DNA of 44,935 nucleotides. It comes from a virus. Position numbers and translations under genes: made by a program. The notes under the pieces were generated by a model. The model did not search any database, had not been told where the DNA came from, and worked only from the letters and a program-made list of their open reading frames with translations. Every line of letters starts with the position of its first letter. The first letter of the stretch is position 1. The stretch spans positions 1-44,935 of the IMG/VR virus record IMGVR_UViG_3300035099_000380; one strand, given 5' to 3'. Shown piece by piece: positions 27,276-35,722 of this stretch.

Positions 27276-28523
27276 CTAAAAGTCAATGCCAATTTTTTGC
27301 ATGGCTCTAATAGCATCATAAACTCTATGAAGACCACCAGCAGCGTCAGTTTCTAAACCATCTGCATCAACTTTATCAGCCAGTTTTTCCAAATCCTCAA
27401 TTAATGATTCTATCTGATTACCCACAGCAACTAAAACATAAACATTAGAGAAGCCTTTAACAGCTACGTATTTTCCATCTACTTTAATAGCCTTCCTCAG
27501 TTTGACACTCTTCCTCAATTTTTCAGGGAAGTTTAGATCCACCCAAAAGTTCTCAGCGTGAGGGGTTTCCAAAGGAAGAACTGCCACATATTTTGCTGCG
27601 GGTTGAAGTTCAACGAATTCTCTTCTTGCAATTTTGTAAATTAGTTCACTAAAGTTAAGAATGCTTTCAGTATAAGCAGCCGAGAGGGGAAATGGAAGAC
27701 GACAGGATAGATCGATTAGATAACTGGTGTCCTTGTTTACTATTCTCTCCTCCGTGGAAATAGCTCCTCTATAATCATATCTTTGAAGAACAGGTGTAAG
27801 AGCAGACATAGTTTTCTCAAGAACAGAAGGAAGCTCATAAGCATACTTACCTATATAACATGACTTTGCATGCTCTATGCCAAAGAGAGAAGGTCTAATC
27901 CACTCATTCCCATTGAAAAAGCCATCAATTCCGACTTCAACAGGAGCTTCTACATAATCCTCCACTATAAACTCATAGTGTTCCTTGAAAGGCCCGAAGG
28001 CAGCTCTTAGCTCATCCATGATGAGGCCAACTTTTGAGGCATCTTCAACTTTGAATGAATCTCTATCTCCTCTGAAGACATCCAACTTAATATATACCTT
28101 CTTAGTGCCGCTCTTTTCCAGAGCAGAAGGAAGATGGTTTTCTAATGCTGTTACACCTATTACCTTAGATGTTCTTTGAGTTGGAAGACCTATAGACTTT
28201 TGGATCTTTCTGAACTCATATCTGCTAAATTCCAACATCTCTCCTGCTAAGCCAGCACCATAAACGGTAAAGCCAGAATCCCTTAGAAAAGTTGTTAAAT
28301 CACCCATACCTATATCAAACATAACTATACAATCTACATTTCGAACAAGCTGAAAGAAATATTTAACTTTGTTGATGCCCTTAATGCCCAGACCAATGCA
28401 ATAATCTTTGAATTTAGGGAAATCAGATTGCCAAAAAGTATAATAATAAACTTCATGGCCATCCCTGGCTAATCTCGCTGCATGTTCCATCTCGAGACCA
28501 GTTCCCCAAATTAGAAATTTCAT
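27276..28523 (-). CDS. ATP-grasp ligase, PurD-like
   Basis: The product has 415 residues. The N-terminus 'MKFLIWGTGLEMEHAARLAR' is a PurD/biotin-carboxylase-type pre-ATP fold. Then come 'KKVYIKLDVFRGD' (K146 should bind ATP), 'YEFIVEDYVEAPVEVGIDG' (E185-E188 region) and 'SYLIDLSCRLPFPLS' (D271 to R275), matching ATP-grasp metal and nucleotide positions. Its closest look is phosphoribosylamine-glycine ligase (GAR synthetase), which joins an amine and a carboxylate. It lies in the late unit between the giant virion protein and the lysis genes, not with nucleotide genes, so a role in modifying a peptide, cell-wall or virion component is as likely as purine synthesis. Confidence 0.8.
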   Translation of the reverse strand: MKFLIWGTGLEMEHAARLARDGHEVYYYTFWQSDFPKFKDYCIGLGIKGINKVKYFFQLVRNVDCIVMFDIGMGDLTTFLRDSGFTVYGAGLAGEMLEFSRYEFRKIQKSIGLPTQRTSKVIGVTALENHLPSALEKSGTKKVYIKLDVFRGDRDSFKVEDASKVGLIMDELRAAFGPFKEHYEFIVEDYVEAPVEVGIDGFFNGNEWIRPSLFGIEHAKSCYIGKYAYELPSVLEKTMSALTPVLQRYDYRGAISTEERIVNKDTSYLIDLSCRLPFPLSAAYTESILNFSELIYKIARREFVELQPAAKYVAVLPLETPHAENFWVDLNFPEKLRKSVKLRKAIKVDGKYVAVKGFSNVYVLVAVGNQIESLIEDLEKLADKVDADGLETDAAGGLHRVYDAIRAMQKIGIDF

Positions 28524-28528
28524 TCTAC

Positions 28529-31500
28529 TTATTCCTCCGCTTCCGGTGGAAACCCTTCACTTATCAAAGATTCTACAAGAGATTTTTCTTTCTCAGGTCT
28601 CTTTCCAATAGGTCCGAGAACTGATTCCACAGGCCCATAGCCTCTTTCACTTCGTCTGTATGCTCTTAGTATTTGGTTAGCATAAGGAATACCATAATAA
28701 GTGGTAGCTACATGAAGAAGAGGATAAATAGATATCCCCTGCCCACCTGCCATAGCAGCCAGATCTTGGTAAACATCCGCAGCCGCTCCGTATAAAGAAG
28801 AGCCATAGTATCTGGCTGATCTAAGCCATGGGAAGTAAGAAGCCAGCTCAGCAGCTCCTTGATACATAGCATTGAGCGTGCTATCTGATTCATCATAAGC
28901 TCTCACAGCACTCCTTATAGGTGTAGGCATTGGAGAGCTTGTTCCTAAAATATCCTGATAGAATGAATTTACCATAGCGGTTGCTATCATATACCTCGTT
29001 AATCGCTTAAAAGTATCTTTCATATGAACTCTGGGATTTTTGATACCAAAGATGTCTCTCGCAAGATAATTCCATTCATTAATAGCATAACTCTGAAACA
29101 TAGCTAAGGCTCTTCCAAGAGGAGTTCTCTGCACAGGGGTTACATCAGAGGCTGTAACGGATGCCTGTGTTTTCACTACAGTATCATCAGCAAAGGTAAC
29201 AGCTGACTCCTCATCCATAATTCTTATGGCTTTCTTATAAGCCCCTATCCAGGTAGCAGTAGCTGTCGCATGGTCAAGGAGTTCAAGAGGAAGCATTCCC
29301 TTTTCCTTAATCATGCTATAAGCTGCATCAAACTTTCCCCCGCTTCTGAAAGCAATATCAGCAAGCGTGTCATAGATGGCAGACTCATTATAGCGAGTGG
29401 ATAGAACATTGCTTTTCTCTTGCGCCATTCTCCATTCAGCAGGATGAAGTAAGCCCATTATACCTGCTGTTGTCCATTTTAAACCTAAGTGGCTAAGAGT
29501 TAAAGCCACAGCACTGGGTTGAACAATAGCTATTCTTAGTGAGCCTGACAAGATGGATGTTCCAATCTTGCCCAATCGTCTCGTCAGCTTTGCCTCCATA
29601 CCAGGGCTGAGCCTAAGGTAAGGGCCTTTAATACCCACCTGGAAATCTGCCCACCCTGTCAAAAAGTTGTCAAATTCAGGAGCTAAATCTCTTAGTACTT
29701 TTCCACCAGGAAGCTTAAAATTCTGAAGAGCTCTTACTCTTGCAATAATAGGGCCTTTATAAACATGCGTGTAAACATTCCTGACAGTCCGCATGAAAGT
29801 ATTTTCAAGGTTTAAGTCAAACTCCTCACGGGCACCTCTTACTCGGGGTTTAGCAGATTTCAGAGGAGGCGTCTCTGGATGTAAATAGCTATTGATGACC
29901 TTCAGGGTCACAGTTGAAGGATCTACTCCATCTCCAATCATTTTATCAATATTCCTGGCAAAGGTAGTATAGTCTTCAACATAACCAATAGGTTCTTTTC
30001 CTGACATTTCTCTTGCTTGATTTATCAATTGATACATATATTCATATTGGCTTCTCAAATAATCATAATATGCTTTCTGTGCTGGTGTAAGAGTCTCAGG
30101 AATTTTGCCTACTTGTCTCTTCAACACATTGAGACCTGCTACATCATTATTAGCAGCTAATTGTCTTCCATATGACCAAGCAGCTAAGCCTGCTTCATCA
30201 GCTTTCCTGTAGCCTACCTTTTTCCTCAGCTTACTTAAATCTCTCTGTATCTTCAACTCTACCTGTTTCACTAAACTTTCAGCTCTCTTTGTCTGATCAT
30301 AAAGTAATGTTTTCCAAGAAGTCTTGTTGACAGCATCTATATATTCAAAATCTCTGATAGGGGCAGACATCCACCAGGGAACAGCTTTTGATCTTTCCAA
30401 ATCATTCACAGTAGATGCAATTTGATTCATCTCAGCTTCACTAATAGCCACTTTTGGAACTTCAACACCGTCTACAGTCTTTATCTTAGCTTGAACGATC
30501 TTATCAGGATTTCCAAAACGAGAAAGTTCTCTCCTTAATTGCCCCTGTATAAATTTCTTATTCTGGATCTCCGCCCAAAAATAAGGTAACTCATCAGCTA
30601 TATCATCACCAAACTCATCTTTCATTTTCTTAGACCAATCAGCCCATTTAGAAAAACCTCCATCTCTGTAGTATTGACCTACCTTAACAATATCATTCCT
30701 TAACTCTTCATCTAACCAATCAAGACCTCTTCGTTGGAAGTCCTCTTGAGCTCTCTTAACAATGCTCCCTATTGTAGACTCTCTTGGCCTGGTAATAGCC
30801 TCATCTCCCCAAGGAGTCATTTTAGCTTGATGTTTCATTAATCTGACGCTAACATCCAAAGCATCATCAAGAAGAGAGGGTTCTAATCTATTCTTGAAAA
30901 TATATTTATTAATGAGGCCTCTGAAAACGGAGAGAAGATTCCCTACTACTTTACCTCGACGAATAGAAGAAGATTCAGCGAGAAATCTTTGGAACGTTTC
31001 TGAGTTGAAGGTTTGAGATACAAATTCATAGGGATCAAAAAGACCATAGTATATTTCGAGTTTGTGGGGATCTAAACCTCTTTCTCTCATTTGTTCAAGA
31101 AGAATATCAGATAAAGCCTGACCTTCTGAACCTCTCCAAATCTCTTGAGTCCTAACTATAGCAGCTTTTTCATCTGCAGTCAATCTTTCATCAGCAGCTT
31201 CCAATAATGATATTACTTCTCTGCGAAGTTGAGGCGAGTCATCAAGAGCTTTGACAGTTAAAGCATGCACAGCCTCATGGATGCTATTACCTGCAAAATC
31301 TCTCCAAGTTGTCCAGTTAGCCGCTTCCATTTCTACAAGATGGCGTTCTTTCCAATAAGCTCCAGAAGTTGACCTCGCTCCTTGTTTATATTGAAAATTG
31401 AGAGGAGTATTAAATAACTGCATACTGATATCAGGATCTTCCAACATCAATCTTGCTATTTCTTTATAATAAGGATGAGTTAATTCATTTGCGGCGAGGA

Positions 31501-33634
31501 ATCTAACTAAATCGCCCATATTTGTAGGACTTCTGCTTAATAAATTACCTAAAGCTGAACGGCTTGCGATGCTTCCCATAGCAGAATGAAATGCCCCAGT
31601 CAATCTGGCAAAAATTCCAGCTGCTTTAGTTTTCCCATGCTCCCTTATTCTAGGCGATGAAATAGGTCTTTCCTCTGCTAACCCTATTTCTCTCCCTTCG
31701 CTCTCTTCAGCTTCTATAACATCATCAAGAGTTGGCTCAACAACCCTTTCTTCAGGAATTTTCTCTCTTACATAAGTGGCAACCTCTTCATTATATATTC
31801 TATCCTTTGCCGCATCAGTCAATCTATCAAAAATCTCAGCTGCTTTGGTCTTCCCATGCTCCTTTTCAAGAAAATCTAAGACAGCTGAATCTCTTACACT
31901 TGTGCTCACAGCCTGAGCAGGAGTTGGTTCAACAACAGGCTTGGTAGGTGGCTTTTTAACCTCAGCAGCCCTGGTAGCTTCAATATCCGTAGCCACTTGC
32001 TCCCATGTTTTGCCCCTTACTGATATTCCTCTCTTTTTTGCTTCTGCAATCAACCTTGCACCATCTACAATAGATGGACGAGTTGGCCCGGGAGGCTCAG
32101 GAGGCACCACAGCTTCTGCAGGGGTTGGCTCAGGTGGAGCAGGTTCAACAGGTGGTCTTGGTTCAGCAGGTGGTTCTTCCATCTCTTCAGCAAGAAAAGT
32201 GGCATATTCCCTACCTTGTCTTCTTGATTCTTCAATTCTCCTTCTTTCAGCCTCAATATCCTCCGCTTCTTGCATTCTCCTCATCTCAGCTGCTGTTCTT
32301 TCTCTTTCAGCAATCCAAGGTTCAGCTTCTCTTCTTCTCTTTTCAAGTAAGTCAGCTGCTTTAAGGTTAGCTTCCCTCAATACCATATAATCTCTATAGA
32401 GTGATTCAATATCACTCCTTGCCATCCTATGAGTAGCCTCAGCTGACTCAAGAACTTTGCTGAAAGAAATAGGGTCTAAAGCAGTAGCTTTCTCCACCAA
32501 CTCAGTCTTCTCAGCTGCAAGCGTTTCATCAACTGTAGTCCGAGGGAAATATGTTTCTATTTCCCTTTGTACCCATCTTGCCCTTTTTGCAAGTGTTTCC
32601 TCTAATGGTGTAGGCATCAATCTTTCTATCTCTACTTGCCTCTCTGCAGCTGTCCGAAGAGGTCTTGTAGGTTCAATCGTTTCAACAGGTGTGTCTCTAC
32701 CTTTTCCCCTAAACCTTGCTTTAGTTCTTCCCAGAAACTCCGCATTTATAGCATCACTCGCAGTTTTTGTCGCAGCTGGCTCATCCAGCATCACTTCATC
32801 AACTAAAGATGCTCCTGTTTCCATATCACCCTTTTCAAAAGCTTCTCGGGCTTTTGAAAGTTTTATTTTGGATGCCCCTTGCTTTACAGCATCTTGAAGA
32901 GTAGGAATGCCTTTATACATGGCTAAATCAAAGGCTATATGCGCCCCAGCTCTAACATTCTCATTCTCAACCTTGAATCTGTCTAACCATTTATCAACCC
33001 CACTATGTAAATAATCAAAAGCAGCTCCAACAGCACCAAGACCTGCCTTTGCAGTTCCATAATAAGGCTCTCCTGTAGCTAAACCTACAAATTCTAAATG
33101 ATGCTTTCGCATATTGGCAAGCCAATCAGGGCTTATATATCCTTGTTTAGCAGTTTCATAAAATTCTCTAAGGCCAGCATAAGGGATGCCAAGTATAAAG
33201 CCAGCTCCGCCTGCTACCACTCTTCCAACAAACTCACCTGCTCCAAGAACATCTTCTGCCGCTTTCTTAGCACTGGTTAACACACGTTCGCCAAAGGGAG
33301 GACTCTTCGGCGTTCCTGCAGCTCTCTTTTCAGGAATCAAAGAATAAGCATCAGGCCACCTATACTGATTATGTTCTGGTTGAAATGCTGGCGCTGCACC
33401 AGCAAGGTAGGCGGCTCTATAATCGTAACGATGCCTGGGATCATCTGGGTCAGGATTAATGCCCATAAAAATAGCCCAGCCCTTATACCATTTTTGAAAC
33501 TCTTGTTCTCTTCTTCCTATCAAAGGAGCTGTCTTGGGCGGGAAATGAGTAGAGATAACTCGTTGTATTTCTTCCTCAGGAGTTCCAGTTGGAAAATCTA
33601 TAAATGTTTTATATTCAGGAATATCTACTCTCAT
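28529..33634 (-). CDS. Giant internal virion/ejection protein with HEAVH metallopeptidase-like motif
   Basis: The product has 1,701 residues. Residues about 120-260 contain hydrophobic, glycine-rich helices (VVAGGAGFILGIPYAGL). Residues 440-560 are charged coiled coil and a proline-rich linker (PPAEPRPPVEPAPPEP). A short repeat, EHGKTKAA(E/G)IF, occurs at 592-602 and 665-675. HEAVH is at 786-790, with 'FDPYEFVSQTFNSETFQRFL' downstream as a candidate third ligand region, as in large polyvalent protein peptidase domains. The C-terminus has 'TPLGRALAMFQSYAINEWNY' (about 1505-1524), another polyvalent-protein hallmark. Length and position fit a protein ejected with DNA in podoviruses, forming a channel and opening the wall. 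Enzyme activity is not proven. Confidence 0.75.
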   Translation of the reverse strand: MRVDIPEYKTFIDFPTGTPEEEIQRVISTHFPPKTAPLIGRREQEFQKWYKGWAIFMGINPDPDDPRHRYDYRAAYLAGAAPAFQPEHNQYRWPDAYSLIPEKRAAGTPKSPPFGERVLTSAKKAAEDVLGAGEFVGRVVAGGAGFILGIPYAGLREFYETAKQGYISPDWLANMRKHHLEFVGLATGEPYYGTAKAGLGAVGAAFDYLHSGVDKWLDRFKVENENVRAGAHIAFDLAMYKGIPTLQDAVKQGASKIKLSKAREAFEKGDMETGASLVDEVMLDEPAATKTASDAINAEFLGRTKARFRGKGRDTPVETIEPTRPLRTAAERQVEIERLMPTPLEETLAKRARWVQREIETYFPRTTVDETLAAEKTELVEKATALDPISFSKVLESAEATHRMARSDIESLYRDYMVLREANLKAADLLEKRRREAEPWIAERERTAAEMRRMQEAEDIEAERRRIEESRRQGREYATFLAEEMEEPPAEPRPPVEPAPPEPTPAEAVVPPEPPGPTRPSIVDGARLIAEAKKRGISVRGKTWEQVATDIEATRAAEVKKPPTKPVVEPTPAQAVSTSVRDSAVLDFLEKEHGKTKAAEIFDRLTDAAKDRIYNEEVATYVREKIPEERVVEPTLDDVIEAEESEGREIGLAEERPISSPRIREHGKTKAAGIFARLTGAFHSAMGSIASRSALGNLLSRSPTNMGDLVRFLAANELTHPYYKEIARLMLEDPDISMQLFNTPLNFQYKQGARSTSGAYWKERHLVEMEAANWTTWRDFAGNSIHEAVHALTVKALDDSPQLRREVISLLEAADERLTADEKAAIVRTQEIWRGSEGQALSDILLEQMRERGLDPHKLEIYYGLFDPYEFVSQTFNSETFQRFLAESSSIRRGKVVGNLLSVFRGLINKYIFKNRLEPSLLDDALDVSVRLMKHQAKMTPWGDEAITRPRESTIGSIVKRAQEDFQRRGLDWLDEELRNDIVKVGQYYRDGGFSKWADWSKKMKDEFGDDIADELPYFWAEIQNKKFIQGQLRRELSRFGNPDKIVQAKIKTVDGVEVPKVAISEAEMNQIASTVNDLERSKAVPWWMSAPIRDFEYIDAVNKTSWKTLLYDQTKRAESLVKQVELKIQRDLSKLRKKVGYRKADEAGLAAWSYGRQLAANNDVAGLNVLKRQVGKIPETLTPAQKAYYDYLRSQYEYMYQLINQAREMSGKEPIGYVEDYTTFARNIDKMIGDGVDPSTVTLKVINSYLHPETPPLKSAKPRVRGAREEFDLNLENTFMRTVRNVYTHVYKGPIIARVRALQNFKLPGGKVLRDLAPEFDNFLTGWADFQVGIKGPYLRLSPGMEAKLTRRLGKIGTSILSGSLRIAIVQPSAVALTLSHLGLKWTTAGIMGLLHPAEWRMAQEKSNVLSTRYNESAIYDTLADIAFRSGGKFDAAYSMIKEKGMLPLELLDHATATATWIGAYKKAIRIMDEESAVTFADDTVVKTQASVTASDVTPVQRTPLGRALAMFQSYAINEWNYLARDIFGIKNPRVHMKDTFKRLTRYMIATAMVNSFYQDILGTSSPMPTPIRSAVRAYDESDSTLNAMYQGAAELASYFPWLRSARYYGSSLYGAAADVYQDLAAMAGGQGISIYPLLHVATTYYGIPYANQILRAYRRSERGYGPVESVLGPIGKRPEKEKSLVESLISEGFPPEAEE

Positions 33635-34830
33635 CGTTTCATTAATTTACCACCCTTATAAACATACCCTCCTGACGGAGCTGGGGATACTGCTTTCCTT
33701 CCAGTATATTTAGCCTCTATCTCAGCTAATTCTTGGTCTATCCGATCCAATTCTTGCTTAGCTTCTTGATATTCAGGAGTTTCTTCTCCACCCCATTCAT
33801 AGCGTGTACCAGGAATATACCTTCTTGGTGTCCTTGCATGGACGACTCCCTCTTTTGTCGATATTCCTCCAGTTTCCATAGCTGCTATTCTGCGCTTATA
33901 TATACTTCGTTCATTTAATAACATAGCTTTTCTCATTTGATCTGTTGGAGTCATTTTTTCTGCAGCAGTTTTATGTTTAGCTTTAACACTTTCCTTGACA
34001 TCCTCTTCAGCTCCTATTCTATTCAGCTTTGACTTCCACAATTCAGGGTGTTCCATAAAAGCTTTTTCTTCCTTCACAGCTGCTGGCTCGTCTGATTTTA
34101 TGACTGTTATATCTCCTTTAGGTCCCAAAAGGAAAGGAATACCTCCTACAGTACCAACTCTAATATTTCTCATAGGGTCTATTTCAACTCTTGTCTTATC
34201 TTGAAAAAACGGATGACCCATTGCTTTAGCAACAGCAAATGCCCTATCTACTTCAGTCTGACCTCCTGCCTCGTATGCCTTTTGGAGCATATCATAAGCG
34301 TCCGTTCCAGCCCTCAGCTGCTCATTTTGCATCTGCAATTCGAGTAACTTTGATTTGCCTGCCATCTCAACTAACGATAAACCCTCATGGACAGCTCCCA
34401 CACTCATCAATTTAGGAACCACTCTGGTACTAAACCAATCCAGTCGCTCAGCCAAAGTTGTTGGAACTGTTCTCTTCTCCGTCGTTCTTACTTCTGGTGT
34501 AACAGTATATGTAGGTACTCCTTGAGCATCCTTAGTAGATGGAACCATAGATGAGGGAGTTACCGTCTCTACCATAATATCTTTTGTTGTAGGAACACTT
34601 GCCCAATCTTTCTCCGTGCTTTCAAGAACGGACATTTTTCTTCTTTCTTCTTCCAAACCTAAACGAAATTTCTCAGTCTCCAAGCCTAATCTTTCTTTCT
34701 CAAGACCCCATTTCTCTTTTTCCATTCCAAATTCTTCTCTTTTCATACGTGCTTCTGCCGCAGCGAGCATAGATCTTTGAAGATTACCTATACCTTGTTG
34801 GAGAACCTGCCAATCAGTTAAAGTAGGCAT
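33631..34830 (-). CDS. Coiled-coil internal virion protein candidate
   Basis: The product has 399 residues. The first 80 are heavily charged helices with repeated GLEKERLGLETEKFRLG-type segments (coiled coil). The middle is mixed (TVGGIPFLLGPKGDITVIKS), and the end is a charged helix with a G/Y tail (PSGGYVYKGGKLMKR). No membrane helix. It overlaps the giant protein start by 4 bases and its ATG overlaps the previous stop. Gene order between a small glycine-rich protein and the giant protein matches ejection-protein sets of podoviruses (as in P22 gp7/gp20/gp16 or T7 gp14-16). Function is inferred from order. Confidence 0.6.
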   Translation of the reverse strand: MPTLTDWQVLQQGIGNLQRSMLAAAEARMKREEFGMEKEKWGLEKERLGLETEKFRLGLEEERRKMSVLESTEKDWASVPTTKDIMVETVTPSSMVPSTKDAQGVPTYTVTPEVRTTEKRTVPTTLAERLDWFSTRVVPKLMSVGAVHEGLSLVEMAGKSKLLELQMQNEQLRAGTDAYDMLQKAYEAGGQTEVDRAFAVAKAMGHPFFQDKTRVEIDPMRNIRVGTVGGIPFLLGPKGDITVIKSDEPAAVKEEKAFMEHPELWKSKLNRIGAEEDVKESVKAKHKTAAEKMTPTDQMRKAMLLNERSIYKRRIAAMETGGISTKEGVVHARTPRRYIPGTRYEWGGEETPEYQEAKQELDRIDQELAEIEAKYTGRKAVSPAPSGGYVYKGGKLMKR

Positions 34831-35486
34831 TAGGGTATCCTCCCTACATAATCAAGGTAATAGTTTGGTGGTGTATATGAAGGAGCTGTTAACATAGGAG
34901 AAGTTCCTCCAAAAGATGGTGGCGGCTGAAAAGCACCTGCCATAGCCATTGTTCCTCCTAAGCTCATTAAACTACTTCCTAACATAGCAAAAGGAGAAAC
35001 TTCATTTTCCCTGGCGGCTAATAAGCCCCGAGCATATCCTTCTAAGTTAGGCGCCTGTGGATAGCCAGCTGTTCCTATCTTTGCCATATCTTCAAGCATA
35101 GAGGCTCTTTGCCCGAATAACTGAGTCATTAAATTAGTATGAAGACGTGATGATTCTTCGACACCAAAACCTGCGTATTGAAGACCTCTCGCTGATAAAC
35201 CTTTTCTTAGCTCTCTGTCTAATGCCGACTCCATCACACCATACATAGGAGTCCTGGTAATATCATATCCTTCTTCTAACATAGCTTGAAGTCCAGATAA
35301 CCCAAATCTTCCAGCTCCTCTATATGGTGCAAGAGCACCCCATAGCCTTTCATACATGCTTTTTTGCCACTTAATAAGTTTCTGAATATCTGCTGAAGCA
35401 TTTCCACGTCCGCCAAATAAAGAGCCAAGAAGAGAAGTTCCAGCACCTATTCCACTGGCGATTAAACTCATAGTTAGAGGATCCAT
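34830..35486 (-). CDS. Small glycine-rich internal virion / pilot protein
   Basis: The product has 218 residues, behind TAGGAGGTGG. The start (MDPLTMSLIASGIGAGTSLL then GSLFGG) is a hydrophobic, glycine-rich helix typical of phage pilot or T7 gp14-like proteins that enter the membrane. The body is helical with G/A-rich stretches (GLSARGLQYAGFGVEESS; GSSLMSLGGTMAMAGAF). It ends in prolines and tyrosines (YTPPNYYLDYVG). First of three probable ejection proteins. The family call is by analogy. Confidence 0.65.
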   Translation of the reverse strand: MDPLTMSLIASGIGAGTSLLGSLFGGRGNASADIQKLIKWQKSMYERLWGALAPYRGAGRFGLSGLQAMLEEGYDITRTPMYGVMESALDRELRKGLSARGLQYAGFGVEESSRLHTNLMTQLFGQRASMLEDMAKIGTAGYPQAPNLEGYARGLLAARENEVSPFAMLGSSLMSLGGTMAMAGAFQPPPSFGGTSPMLTAPSYTPPNYYLDYVGRIP

Positions 35487-35500
35487 AAATTCACCACCTC

Positions 35501-35722
35501 CTATTTGAGAAGACCCTTTGTTTTTAACAAAGTCTCCAACTCATTTACCCTTGTTCTTAGATTTATTATAACATCTCTTACTACTGTAGTATAAGTATTA
35601 CCTACTGTTCCCGTGTTAGCGGCTGTTAAAGAGCTACGAGCAGTTGTTAGATCTTGTAAATAGGATGATACTTCCCTTACATCACTAAAGTCTCTTGGTA
35701 TTCGTCTGATTGGCTTAATCAT
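35501..35722 (-). CDS. Small helical late protein, 73 residues
   Basis: Soluble, with 'SSYLQDLTTARSSLTAANTG' and a C-terminal helix (VRDVIINLRTRVNELETLLK). It overlaps the tail-hub gene by 4 bases at its start. It could be a small virion or assembly factor. The family is not recognised. Confidence 0.6.
   Translation of the reverse strand: MIKPIRRIPRDFSDVREVSSYLQDLTTARSSLTAANTGTVGNTYTTVVRDVIINLRTRVNELETLLKTKGLLK

Noticed and set aside
31941-32390. Long plus-strand frame opposite the giant virion protein
   Set aside because: It is the antisense of the proline/charged linker region, rich in S, A and G, without a ribosome site; a shadow of codon bias.
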